DNA of 64,000 nt, taken from the NCBI GenBank assembly GCA_038229595.1, contig JBBROH010000001.1, forward strand, positions 1 to 64,000. The letters are read 5' to 3'. The position numbers were made by a program, and so were the translations under genes. How positions within the stretch are numbered: position 1 is the first letter of the stretch; each line of letters starts with the position of its first letter. This DNA comes from JBBROH01 sp038229595. Lineage in GTDB: Bacteria > Chloroflexota > Chloroflexia > QHBQ01. The notes below the pieces were generated by a model. The model did no database searches. It saw only the letters and a program-made list of their open reading frames with translations, and was not told the origin of the DNA. Positions 7,867 through 16,085 of this stretch are shown here, piece by piece.

Positions 7867-9610
7867 AGTTGTTGCTCAAGAGGGCGTGCCACTCGGCGAC
7901 GGTGGTCAGTAGCGGGAAGCCTGGCTGCCGCGCCCGCAGCAAAGTGCTAAGTTCGTAGAGCGGTGGGGGCAACAGGCTAGCCCTTTGCATCAACTCGCGG
8001 TCGGCGAACAGGTCGCGGGGCCGCCCGCAGTAAGCGATCTTGCCAGCCAGTAGCACAGCCACCCGCTCTGCGTATTCGGCGACCAGGGTCATGTCGTGGG
8101 TGATCATGATGATCGTGATGCCCTGCTCGTTCAGCCTCCGCAGGCGGGCCATCAAGCGGTTGGCGTTGCGCTGATCCTGGCCGAAGGTTGGCTCGTCGAG
8201 GATCAGTACCCGTTGGCCGACGACCAGCATCGTCGCCACACTCAACCGCCGCTTCTGGCCCTGGCTCAGGCTGAAGGGGTTGCGCGCTGCATACTGAAGC
8301 AGGCCAAACTCGCTCAGCATCGCCTCTACCCGCTCGTTGATCGCTGCTTCGCTCAACCGCTCCGCCTTTGCCACAGCGCGCAGGCCGAAGGCTACCTCGT
8401 CGCGCACGGTACGGGCAACAAACTGATGCTCAGGGTTTTGGAACACATAACCCACCAGGCTGGTAGCGGCAGAACCACGCAAGCGGCCTACCTCCTGCCC
8501 CAGCACTGTGACTCGGCCCTGGGTGGGCAGCAGACCGACCAGATGGGCAGCCAGCGTACTCTTGCCGCTACCATTCGGCCCGACCAGCGCGAAGAACTCA
8601 CCCTCTGCAATGCTCAGGTTCACCCCCCGCAAGGCCTCCTGCCCACCTGGATAGCGATAGCTCAAGTCTGCCACTGCTATCGTGGTGGGGACGGCTGCCT
8701 GCTGCGGTCTAGCCTGTGCGTCCGCCCCAGTCGCCGTCTGCTGGTTGTTCCTGACTGCCCCAATGCTTGTTGTCCCAAGCAGCGCATCGGCCTCAATCAC
8801 CGTCAACGGCAGCGGTGCGCCCTCTGCGGCCAGCGGCAGCAAGGCTTCGCTCACCTGCGGCAGCCAGACCCCATAGCTCTGCAACATCGCCCGCGTACTG
8901 GGGTCGCCGAAAATCGCCGCTGGGCTGCCTGCCGCCGCCACCGTGCCGCCTGGGTCAAGAACCGCCACCCTATCCACGAAGGCGATCAAGTCGTCCAGCC
9001 GATGTTCAATGATCAGGATCGTCGTTCCCCTCGCCTTCAGTTGCTGGCAGAGAGCGAAGAAGGCGCGGGCCGCAACCGGGTCGAGGTTGGCGGTCGGCTC
9101 GTCGAGGACAAGCAGTTGTGGGGCGAAGGCAAGGGCGGCGGCAAGGGCCAACCTCTGCTTCTGCCCGCCGCTCAGGGCGGTAGTCGCCCGCTCCTCCATG
9201 CCCGCCAATCCTACCAGCTCGAGGGCGTGGCCGATGCGGGCGGGCATCTCGGCGGGCGGCAGGCGGATGTTCTCCAGGCCAAAAGCTACCTCATCACCGA
9301 CGGTGAGCAGCACGATCTGCGCGTCCGGGTCTTGCAGCACCAGGCCCACACGCTGGCAGAGTTCGGCCACCGTCGTCGTTCTGGTGTCCAGGCCGTCCAC
9401 TATCACTCGGCCACTAAACGCGCCCTCAAGCTGGTGGGGGATCAGGCCGTTGAGAGTGAGGGCTAGTGTACTCTTGCCTGCCCCGCTCGGCCCTAGCAGC
9501 AGCAGCACCTCCCCGCGTTGCAATTGCAGGTTGAGGTCATGTAGCACTGCCTCTGCCACCCCGCCATAGCTGAAGCCAAAGCCCTCAACCACAACCAGGG
9601 GATCAGCCAT
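7241..9610 (-). CDS. ykoD: ECF transporter ATPase with two ABC domains, YkoD-like
   Basis: Both ATPase domains of the thiamine-precursor ECF transporter are fused in one chain. Domain 1 has Walker A GPSGAGKST (about residue 40), signature LSGGQKQR and Walker B LLVLDEP. Domain 2 (from about residue 310) has GPNGSGKST, LSQGQKRR and VLILDEP. Homology ends near residue 581, at the ecfT start. The frame then stays open for about 208 more codons, antiparallel in character to a real domain (Arg/Pro/His-rich) and overlapping ecfT by 626 bases in another frame. Either a frameshift or a stop loss is likely there. Its ATG overlaps the ykoE stop by 8 bases. Confidence 0.88.
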   Translation of the reverse strand: MADPLVVVEGFGFSYGGVAEAVLHDLNLQLQRGEVLLLLGPSGAGKSTLALTLNGLIPHQLEGAFSGRVIVDGLDTRTTTVAELCQRVGLVLQDPDAQIVLLTVGDEVAFGLENIRLPPAEMPARIGHALELVGLAGMEERATTALSGGQKQRLALAAALAFAPQLLVLDEPTANLDPVAARAFFALCQQLKARGTTILIIEHRLDDLIAFVDRVAVLDPGGTVAAAGSPAAIFGDPSTRAMLQSYGVWLPQVSEALLPLAAEGAPLPLTVIEADALLGTTSIGAVRNNQQTATGADAQARPQQAAVPTTIAVADLSYRYPGGQEALRGVNLSIAEGEFFALVGPNGSGKSTLAAHLVGLLPTQGRVTVLGQEVGRLRGSAATSLVGYVFQNPEHQFVARTVRDEVAFGLRAVAKAERLSEAAINERVEAMLSEFGLLQYAARNPFSLSQGQKRRLSVATMLVVGQRVLILDEPTFGQDQRNANRLMARLRRLNEQGITIIMITHDMTLVAEYAERVAVLLAGKIAYCGRPRDLFADRELMQRASLLPPPLYELSTLLRARQPGFPLLTTVAEWHALLSNNYAHLLPNRLAATPHQPNDQAAGGGGAGRTCHLRLRRSDPADLPATHHGGPALWRAVAPTLGCGQPRALRGRRPRLPAHQPAVRPPCPPSHQPAHPRPADRNGASGRARAGSGSAGAVHRREFAAADWHDRTHAPGSQPDPASKTQLPDRLRHAGRLPLRATASSRVSHDQGCQPHPRAQGRVARLATRHNPPAGGGNPQGRADRAGNG

Positions 9611-10454
9611 GTAGCTTCGCCGCTGCCCGCTGTTCGCGCACGATGGCGAAGCGGTCGAGTACGCCGCTCGCCCGCAACGCCTCGGCCAGCGCGATACTGA
9701 GCAGCACCCCCAGCCCTATCACCCCGATCACGGTGGCAACGAAGCCGAAGGAGTTGTAGAGCGCGTCGTAGCCTGCGTTCCAGATTGGGTAGACGAAAGC
9801 GAAGCTGGCCGCCGCACTGACGAAGCCCGCCAGTAGCATCACCGCCAGTCGGTAGCTGCGCCAGCCGAACAGGGCGAAGGCGACCTCTGCGCCCAAGCCC
9901 TGCACCAGGCCCGCCACTGCCGCGCCCAGGAAGCCCCAGGGCGAACCAAGCAGGAAGCTGACGCTGGCGGCTATTGCCTCGGCAAAGAGGGCAGACCCTG
10001 GCTTGCGGATGATATAGGGGGCGAGGAAGGCGGGGATAAACCAGATACCGTTCTCCAGGTTGGCCCAGGGGCCGAGGCCAGCCACCAGCCCTGCCAGCGG
10101 CCCACTGGTAAGCAGCGTCCAGCCGTTGAACACCGCGCCGAATGTCGCCCCGATCACCGCCACCGTGACCAACTCCCGCGTGTCCCAGCCCGCCAGCCAG
10201 CCGCCGCTGAAGCGGGCAATCACGAAGATCAGCCCGCCCATGACGATCAGCCAGAACAGCGACCCGGCAATAGCCTGGGCGATAGTCGCCCCGGTGCCGG
10301 GGTCGAGGGCTGGCTGGCCGTTGCCATCCTTGATCTGCCAGGCAGTGCCGATCCAGTTGTAGAAGGGAATCCAGCCGATCAGCAAGAGGATGAAGCCGAA
10401 GCCGATAGCCGCAAGTAGCCCACCGTTGTGGGCCGCACGCTTAGTAATTTCCAT
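9603..10454 (-). CDS. ykoE: ECF transporter substrate-binding S component, YkoE-like
   Basis: This integral membrane protein of 283 residues has at least five hydrophobic segments. It fits YkoE, the S component that captures thiamine or its hydroxymethylpyrimidine precursor for the YkoEDC transporter. I chose the ATG at 10454 because AGGAG ends 6 bases before it; an upstream in-frame ATG would overlap that ribosome site. Features include GPLAGLVAGLGPWANLENG and SPWGFLGAAVAGLVQGLGAE, loops typical of YkoE. Its place between thiN and the ATPase, downstream of a TPP riboswitch, supports the substrate assignment. Confidence 0.85.
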   Translation of the reverse strand: MEITKRAAHNGGLLAAIGFGFILLLIGWIPFYNWIGTAWQIKDGNGQPALDPGTGATIAQAIAGSLFWLIVMGGLIFVIARFSGGWLAGWDTRELVTVAVIGATFGAVFNGWTLLTSGPLAGLVAGLGPWANLENGIWFIPAFLAPYIIRKPGSALFAEAIAASVSFLLGSPWGFLGAAVAGLVQGLGAEVAFALFGWRSYRLAVMLLAGFVSAAASFAFVYPIWNAGYDALYNSFGFVATVIGVIGLGVLLSIALAEALRASGVLDRFAIVREQRAAAKLHG

Positions 10455-10540
10455 GATGATCTCCTGTGGCAATGGCGCAGATCGCGGGCGTGATGCAGCA
10501 CGGCCAGGCTGGCCTGCTACAGCAGTTCTGCGCTCTACAG

Positions 10541-11230
10541 TTACTTCGCGGCGGGCTGGTCGGGGCCAGGTCCAGTCGCGTGGTCTACGATTGCCAGCAG
10601 GAGTCCATCACCGATCTCAACCGTAGCTTCTTCCACGAGCAGCACGTTGCTGATCCCGCGTGAGTGGTTGAGGAGCAGGGTTTCATTGTGCAGAGGGTAT
10701 TGCAGTCCCGCGGTAGTTACCCCCCGTGCGTCGCCGCCAAAGGGGATCAGGGAGACGAGCGAACCCGGCTTACCCTGAATCTTGTTCTTCCCAGCGCGCA
10801 AGAGGCAGACCGCCACGTTGCCGTCCCAGACGCAGACATCGCGGCCCCCCAGTTCGGGCAAGGCGAGTAGGGCGAGATTGGCTAGCTCATGATCGAGCCT
10901 CCCACCCAGCGCACCGAGGATCGCGATCTCGCGCGCCCCCGCCCGGATCGCTGAAAGCAGGGCAAGCTCAGTGTCGCTCTCCTGCTTCTGGTCGTGGCGA
11001 AAGACCGACATGGTGGTGCCAAGCGCACGTAGCCAAGCCAGCGTCTCAGGCGTGACGCTATCCATATCACCAACCACCAGGTCGGGCCGCAGCCCCAGGC
11101 GGCGGGCGTAGTTGCTACCCCCGTCGGCGCAGGCCAGGTAGTCATAGCCTGCCCGCCCACCAGTAGCCGCTGGTTGCAGCCAATCGGGTATCTGTTCCAA
11201 CTTGCCGCCTGTGATGATCAATGCACGCAC
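10541..11230 (-). CDS. thiN: Thiamine diphosphokinase
   Basis: This 229-residue enzyme transfers diphosphate from ATP to thiamine, giving the active cofactor TPP. It carries DYLACADGGSNYARRLGLRPDLVVGDMDS (about residues 30-58) and the ATP-site motif FRHDQKQESDTELAL (about 77-91), both typical of ThiN. GALGGRLDHELANL follows at about 103-116. It starts with GTG at 11230, with AAGAGGGG upstream. It lies directly behind a TPP riboswitch and 86 bases ahead of ykoE, so salvage uptake and final phosphorylation are shut off together when TPP is plentiful. Confidence 0.92.
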   Translation of the reverse strand: MRALIITGGKLEQIPDWLQPAATGGRAGYDYLACADGGSNYARRLGLRPDLVVGDMDSVTPETLAWLRALGTTMSVFRHDQKQESDTELALLSAIRAGAREIAILGALGGRLDHELANLALLALPELGGRDVCVWDGNVAVCLLRAGKNKIQGKPGSLVSLIPFGGDARGVTTAGLQYPLHNETLLLNHSRGISNVLLVEEATVEIGDGLLLAIVDHATGPGPDQPAAK

Positions 11231-11256
11231 TTTGCTGTTCCCCTCTTAGAAAGACA

Positions 11257-11279
11257 GCCGACTCTCCCTAAGAGTCGGC
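11257..11279 (-). terminator. Riboswitch terminator hairpin before thiN
   Basis: A perfect 9-bp stem (11257-11265 with 11271-11279) lies between the TPP aptamer and the thiN ribosome site. On the minus strand it is followed by TGTCTTTCT. I infer that it is the expression platform that ends transcription when TPP is bound. Confidence 0.65.
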
Positions 11280-11329
11280 CAGCACAAACAGGTGACTTCA
11301 AGCTGCACCTGACCGCTTCGGCCACGTGC

Positions 11330-11427
11330 TACAGCTTCCCTACGCTGGCATTACCCAGATCAGGTTCGCGGGGTCGGCGTATCATCGGAACGCCCTCTCA
11401 GCCTGGCTCACCAGACCCCCCCAGCCC
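11330..11427 (-). promoter_or_regulatory. TPP (thi-box) riboswitch
   Basis: On the minus strand the conserved aptamer pieces appear in order: CTGAGAGGG, then GACCC, GAACCTGATCTGGGTAAT, and GCCAGCGTAGGGAAG. These are the signature strings of the TPP-sensing aptamer. A TATAAT lies upstream and a terminator hairpin downstream, so control is probably by transcription attenuation of thiN-ykoEDC. Confidence 0.96.
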
Positions 11428-11449
11428 TCACTATGCAGTTGCACCATCC

Positions 11450-11455
11450 ATTATA
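11450..11455 (-). promoter_or_regulatory. -10 element of the thiamine operon
   Basis: On the minus strand TATAAT (11455 to 11450) is placed about 25 bases before the riboswitch aptamer. It is divergent from the -10 at 11509-11514 across a short shared region. Confidence 0.65.
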
Positions 11456-11505
11456 CATGACCGCCAAAGCTAAAGGCAAATATTGGGCCAATTCTCGCCA
11501 ATCTG

Positions 11506-11514
11506 TGTTATAAT
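11506..11514 (+). promoter_or_regulatory. Extended -10 promoter for the HTH gene
   Basis: TGTTATAAT sits 33 bases before the ATG of the helix-turn-helix gene. The gap 11231-11546 is thereby explained: terminator, riboswitch and two divergent promoters. Confidence 0.6.
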
Positions 11515-11546
11515 GCCGCTATATCCGCCAGGAGCCGCAAAGCCAA

Positions 11547-11858
11547 ATGCCGACAGTCAAAGTGCGCGCCGTGCGCCAGCGTGTGGAGCAGGAACGGCGC
11601 GAAGCCCTCGCCGTGCGCGACCCGTTGGCGATCAGCTACGCCTCAGAACGCTACAAGGTGATCGAGGAAGTCTTCGCCGACTACGCCGACGAACAATCGG
11701 TTGACCCCGAACGCGTCTACCTTAGTGCCAGCGAAGCGGCCCGGATGCTGGGCTACAAGTCGCGGGAGATACACCTGCTGCTGCGCCTGCACCGCCTGGT
11801 CGGCCACAAGGATCGCGGCGGCAAGGAGTGGAAGGTGCCGCTCTCGGCCTGCCTCTAA
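11547..11858 (+). CDS. Small helix-turn-helix DNA-binding protein
   Basis: The product has 103 residues. The C-terminal half reads YLSASEAARMLGYKSREI...HRLVGHKDRGGKEWKVP, matching the excisionase or MerR-like winged helix-turn-helix (HTH_17) pattern: a helix pair that places one helix in DNA, then a short beta hairpin. The N-terminal half is a charged helical region with VRQRVEQERREAL and RYKVIEEVFADYADEQ. CAGGAG lies 14 bases before the ATG. It lies 43 bases upstream of the aminotransferase in the same direction and may share its transcript. The target is unknown. Confidence 0.75.
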   Translation: MPTVKVRAVRQRVEQERREALAVRDPLAISYASERYKVIEEVFADYADEQSVDPERVYLSASEAARMLGYKSREIHLLLRLHRLVGHKDRGGKEWKVPLSACL

Positions 11859-11901
11859 CCGGCCCAAAGCTGATCTTGCTCACATATCAAGGAGACTACC
11901 T

Positions 11902-13080
11902 GTGACTATCGCTACTCGCCGCTCCTACCTCTCGCAGAAGGTGACATCCGTGCCGCCCTCTGGCATCCGCCGCTTCTTCGACATCGCGGCGACAATGAAG
12001 GAAGTAATCTCGCTTGGCATCGGCGAACCCGATTTTGTGACCCCTGCTAACATCATTGCGGCGGGCAAGCGGTCGCTGGATCAGGGCTTCACCGCCTACA
12101 CCTCCAACTCTGGCATCCTTGAACTGCGCGAACTGGTAGCCGCCAACCTGTGTGATCGCTACGCCGTCAGCTACAATGCAGAGGATGAGGTGTTGATCAC
12201 CGTCGGGGTCAGCGAAGCCCTTGCGCTGGCGATGCTGGCGACGATTGACCCTGGTGACGAGGTGATCATCCCCGAACCCTGCTTCGTTGCCTATGCGCCC
12301 GCGGTCGTCTTTGCGGGCGGCGTGCCAGTGACAGTGGCAACCGGCGCAGCCAACGACTTCCAGGTGACGGCGGCGCAGATCGAGGCGGCTCTCAGCCCGC
12401 GCACGAAGGGGATTCTGTTGGGCTACCCCAACAACCCCACTGGGGCGGTGCTAGAACGGCAGCACATGGCCGAGATCGGCAAGCTAGCAGAGCAGCATGA
12501 CCTGCTGCTTTACTCCGACGAAATCTACGACCGCCTGGTGTACGGCTTTGAACACGTCTGCGTTGCTGCCCTACCCGGCCTGCGCGAGCGCACTATCCTG
12601 CTAGGCGGCTTGAGCAAGAGCCACGCGATGACTGGCTGGCGGGTCGGCTATGCGGCAGCACCCGCAGCGATCCTGGGGGCGATGCGGAAGATTCACCAGT
12701 ACATGATCATGAGTGCGCCGACCGTCAGCCAGTACGCTGCTATCGAGGCTCTGGCGAGTAGCGAGAGTGAAGCGGCAGTGCAGGTGATGCTTGGCGAGTA
12801 CGACCGCCGCCGTCGGGTAGTAGTAGACGGCTTCAACCGCATTGGCTTGGCGTGCTTCGAGCCGCGTGGAGCGTTCTATGCCTTCCCCAACATCAGCAGC
12901 ACTGGGCTGGACGACGGTGCGTTCTGTGAACAGCTACTTGAGCAGCAGCACGTGGCGGTGATCCCCGGCTCTGCCTTTGGGCCGAGCGGGGCGGGCTTTG
13001 TGCGCGTCGCCTACGCCTCTAGCATGGCGAAGATCGAGGAAGCCCTGACCCGCATCGAGCGTTTCATCCATAATGTTTGA
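11902..13080 (+). CDS. Class I/II PLP-dependent aminotransferase
   Basis: This fold-type I aminotransferase (392 residues) is of the kind that handles aromatic amino acids or aspartate (PatA/AraT-like). Seen are GEPDFVTP (substrate loop), YPNNPTGAV, SDEIYDRLVY with the Asp and Tyr that hold PLP, and LSKSHAMTGWRVGY with the Schiff-base Lys. The Arg of GFVRVAYA near the C-terminus would bind the carboxylate. I set the start at GTG 11902, eight bases after AAGGAG; the longer open frame overlaps the preceding gene. Its 3' end overlaps the convergent hydrolase by 17 bases. It may serve tyrosine or phenylalanine metabolism, as tyrA, hmgA and fumarylacetoacetase lie in the same window. Confidence 0.88.
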   Translation: MTIATRRSYLSQKVTSVPPSGIRRFFDIAATMKEVISLGIGEPDFVTPANIIAAGKRSLDQGFTAYTSNSGILELRELVAANLCDRYAVSYNAEDEVLITVGVSEALALAMLATIDPGDEVIIPEPCFVAYAPAVVFAGGVPVTVATGAANDFQVTAAQIEAALSPRTKGILLGYPNNPTGAVLERQHMAEIGKLAEQHDLLLYSDEIYDRLVYGFEHVCVAALPGLRERTILLGGLSKSHAMTGWRVGYAAAPAAILGAMRKIHQYMIMSAPTVSQYAAIEALASSESEAAVQVMLGEYDRRRRVVVDGFNRIGLACFEPRGAFYAFPNISSTGLDDGAFCEQLLEQQHVAVIPGSAFGPSGAGFVRVAYASSMAKIEEALTRIERFIHNV

Positions 13081-13945
13081 GCCAGCGAACGCAACAATTA
13101 CGCCCCTCTAAACCCAACTTGCGGGCCAGGAAGTCCAGCACCAGGCGGTTGAACTGGGCGGGCTGTTCGAGCGGGCTGAGGTGGCCCGCCTGCTTGATGG
13201 TGGCGAACTCTGCGCCAGCAATAGCGGCGGCTAGCTGCTGGGCGAGGGCTGGCGAAACTGCCACATCTTCGTCGCCAACAAGGACGAGGGTGGGGCAGGT
13301 GAGGCGGGGCAGGCGGTCTGCCAGTTGCACCCCCCCTGTCACGCGCATCAAGGCAGCGAGGGCGGGTGGGTCGAAGCGTTGCAGGCTATCGAGGGCGGTT
13401 TGGGCAAGGTTGGGCTTGCGCTGCTGACCTGCTGTGCTGATCCAGCGGTTGACCTGCGCCTCGGTTGCCGCCAGCCAGCGGTCGCCACCAGCCAGGATTT
13501 CGTCAGCCCTTTTGTTCAGCACGGCATTGGTCTCTGCTGGGTAGGCCGCCGTGCTGTCGGCCAGCACGAGTGCGGGTGGCTGGTAGCTGGCGGCGTAGGC
13601 AATGGCAACCATGCCGCCCATCGCCCAGCCTATCACTGCTGCGTCCAGGTGACCAGTCACTTCTAGCAGGCCGCGCAGGTCGCTAGCCAGCAGGTCGAAG
13701 CTAAGTTGACCGCCACCACTACCTGTGTCCGCTGGGCTGTCGTTGAGTGGCAGCCAGCTAGAGCGGCCAGAGCCACGCACGTCGTAGGTGATCAGGTTGT
13801 ACATTGCGCCCAGTGGCCCAACCTGTTCGCGCCAGCCCTCACTATCCATGCCTAGTGCGTGGATCAGCACTAGCCAGGGGCGATCCGCTCCCGCCTGCGG
13901 GTGTAGCTTGTAGTAGAGCGGCACGCCATTGACTTCCTTCCGCAT
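13064..13945 (-). CDS. Alpha/beta-hydrolase fold protein lacking the nucleophilic Ser
   Basis: The 293-residue protein has the fold and layout of 3-oxoadipate enol-lactonase-like hydrolases: LVLIHALGMDSEGW (oxyanion loop, about residues 25-38), YDVRGSGRS (about 54-62), an acid in LVGDEDVAVSP and the base His in AGHLSPLEQP. The nucleophile elbow, normally GxSxG, reads GWAMGG: Ala replaces Ser. The DNA codons there are GGC TGG GCG ATG GGC, so this is not a reading slip. It may be a pseudoenzyme or use another mechanism. It starts at ATG 13945 behind AAGGAG and lies 16 bases after the ABC gene in the same direction. Confidence 0.82.
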   Translation of the reverse strand: MRKEVNGVPLYYKLHPQAGADRPWLVLIHALGMDSEGWREQVGPLGAMYNLITYDVRGSGRSSWLPLNDSPADTGSGGGQLSFDLLASDLRGLLEVTGHLDAAVIGWAMGGMVAIAYAASYQPPALVLADSTAAYPAETNAVLNKRADEILAGGDRWLAATEAQVNRWISTAGQQRKPNLAQTALDSLQRFDPPALAALMRVTGGVQLADRLPRLTCPTLVLVGDEDVAVSPALAQQLAAAIAGAEFATIKQAGHLSPLEQPAQFNRLVLDFLARKLGLEGRNCCVRWLKHYG

Positions 13946-13961
13946 CCTGCGATCTCCTTCT

Positions 13962-15926
13962 TCAGCTAACCTGGGCTGCTACCTCTGGCTCAACATCAAG
14001 CTCCTGGGCCAGCAGTTCGCGGCGGTACATGGCGGCGTAGCGGCCACCCTGGGTGATCAACGCCATATGGCTGCCCCGCTCGACTACCCTACCATCTTCT
14101 AGCACGATGATCTGCTCGGCACCCTGCACCGTGGAGATACGCTGAGCGATGATGATGCTGGTGCGCTTCGCCATTACTTGCTTGAGACCGCTAAGGATTT
14201 CGGAGGCAGTCTGGGTGTCCACGCTGGATAGCGAGTCGTCCAGGATCAGGATAGCAGGGTCGCGCACTATTGCGCGGGCGATTGCGCTGCGCTGCTTCTG
14301 GCCGCCACTCAGGGTTACGCCGCGTTCGCCAATCATCGTGTCCAGCCCGTCAGGGAACTGCTCCAAGTCCTTGCTCAGGCGCGCAATCTCGACCGCCCGC
14401 ACGATTCGTTCGCGCTCGGCCTCGCTGATCTGGCGTAGTTCGCGCATCGGATCGTTATCCAGGTTGACGCGCAGGCTGAAGTTTGGTAGGTGACGACCGT
14501 CGGTGACGAACAGGTTGCCTGCCTCGGCCTGACCCTGGGCGCGCAAGGCGGAGAGGCTGTGGCGGTAGTCGCTACTGCTCTGGTCGGTGACGATCTGCTT
14601 ACCGGCATCAGCCTCGCCCAGGCCGAAGGCGACGTTCTCGCGCAACGGCAGGCTAAAGAGGAAGTTGTCCTGCGGCACGTAGCCGATTGCCCGCCGCAGG
14701 TCGGCCAGGGGGATCGCTCGGCTGTCCACCCCATCTACGAGGATTTGGCCTTGCTCCGGGTCGTACATCCGGGTGATCAGGCTGACGATGCTGCTTTTGC
14801 CGCTGCCCGTTGCGCCAACAATTGCCAGGGTAGTACCGGCTGGCACCTGGAAGCTGACCTCAGCCAGGGCCGGGATGCCATCGTAGGTGAGCGTGACATT
14901 GCGGAACTCGATCTCGCCCCGTACTGGGCCGTGCCAGCCGCCAGCGGCAATCCGCTCTGGCTCATCCTTGATCTGCGGCTGGCGGTGCATCACCTCGTTG
15001 ATTCGCTTGAGGCTAGCCGACCCCTGTTGCAGCAAGGTCATCGTCCAGCCGAGCATGATCATCGGCCAGCCCAGTTGGGCCAGGTAGATGGTGAACTGGA
15101 CGAAGCGATCCAGGCCAATGTTGCCCGCCACCACCTCGCCGCCGCCAACCACCAGCACTATCGCCGTCACCACGCCGAGCAAGCCGTCTAGCAGCGGCCA
15201 GAGCAAGCCGGAGAGCAGGACATAGACTAGATTGAGCTTGATGTAGGTACTGTTCTCGCCCGCAAACCGCTTGATCTCCTTCTCCTCCTGGGCGTAGGAC
15301 TTGACTACGCGGATGCTGTTCAGGTTCTCCTGCACCCGCGTGGAGAGTTCGCCAAACTGGGCCTGCACCTTCTCGAACTGGTTACGCATCCGCCCATTGA
15401 GCAGGTAGAAGACGACGGTAACCAGCGGCATCAGCAGCACGGCGATCAGGGCCAGCTTGACGCTGATCGTGAACATGGTGATCACTACGGCAGTGAAGGT
15501 GAGCGGCACCCGCAGCAACCCAGAGAGGCCGGGGCCAAGCATATTGCGTATCTGGTTCAGGTCGTTAGTTGCCCGCGCCATCAGGTCGCCGGTGTAGAGG
15601 TTCTTGTAGAAGTTAGCGTCCAGGCTTTGCAGGTGGAGGAAGAAGTCGCTCCGCATCTCATACTCGATCTTGCGCGAGGCAGAGGCGACGAAGTAGCGAC
15701 CACCAAACTGGCCGAAGGCACTAACTGCCCCTATGCCGAGCAGCAGCCAGATGTAGTTCAGCACATTGCCGAGTGGCTGCTTCGCGCCTATGGCGTTGAC
15801 CGCCGAGCCGATCAGGAAGGCAGGTAGCAGGTCGATCAAGGCGGTGAGTATCTGGCAGCCCGTACCGAGGGCGATCAGTATCCAGTGGCGGCGCAGATAG
15901 GGGGAGAGGTCGCGGATAGTTTTCAC
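13962..15926 (-). CDS. ABC exporter half with degenerate ATP site (TM287/BmrC type)
   Basis: A type IV ABC half-transporter of 654 residues: six membrane spans in the first 310 residues, then one nucleotide-binding domain. Walker A GATGSGKSS and signature LSGGQKQR are normal. Walker B ends ILILDDS with Asp instead of the catalytic Glu, and the switch motif is IIIAQRIS with Gln instead of His. That pattern marks the degenerate partner of heterodimeric exporters, yet no second half is adjacent. About 60 extra residues are inserted between the Q-loop and the signature. It starts at GTG 15926 behind AGGAAGG. Confidence 0.88.
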   Translation of the reverse strand: MKTIRDLSPYLRRHWILIALGTGCQILTALIDLLPAFLIGSAVNAIGAKQPLGNVLNYIWLLLGIGAVSAFGQFGGRYFVASASRKIEYEMRSDFFLHLQSLDANFYKNLYTGDLMARATNDLNQIRNMLGPGLSGLLRVPLTFTAVVITMFTISVKLALIAVLLMPLVTVVFYLLNGRMRNQFEKVQAQFGELSTRVQENLNSIRVVKSYAQEEKEIKRFAGENSTYIKLNLVYVLLSGLLWPLLDGLLGVVTAIVLVVGGGEVVAGNIGLDRFVQFTIYLAQLGWPMIMLGWTMTLLQQGSASLKRINEVMHRQPQIKDEPERIAAGGWHGPVRGEIEFRNVTLTYDGIPALAEVSFQVPAGTTLAIVGATGSGKSSIVSLITRMYDPEQGQILVDGVDSRAIPLADLRRAIGYVPQDNFLFSLPLRENVAFGLGEADAGKQIVTDQSSSDYRHSLSALRAQGQAEAGNLFVTDGRHLPNFSLRVNLDNDPMRELRQISEAERERIVRAVEIARLSKDLEQFPDGLDTMIGERGVTLSGGQKQRSAIARAIVRDPAILILDDSLSSVDTQTASEILSGLKQVMAKRTSIIIAQRISTVQGAEQIIVLEDGRVVERGSHMALITQGGRYAAMYRRELLAQELDVEPEVAAQVS

Positions 15927-16085
15927 AAGTTAGCCTTCCTCAAGCGGTAGGTTGACGGCCAATTGGTTATACCATTATCTTACCAAACTGTACCTGCTAA
16001 GCACAAGGCGCAAAGCTACATCTCCGGTCTGGTTAAGGCAGAAGCTGGGCCGCTGCTTTGCCGCATAGCTGAGCGGGCTAAGCGG

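Noticed and set aside
8096..9466. 456-codon plus-strand frame opposite the ECF ATPase
   Set aside because: The opposite strand encodes two well-formed ABC domains; this frame has no motif or ribosome site.
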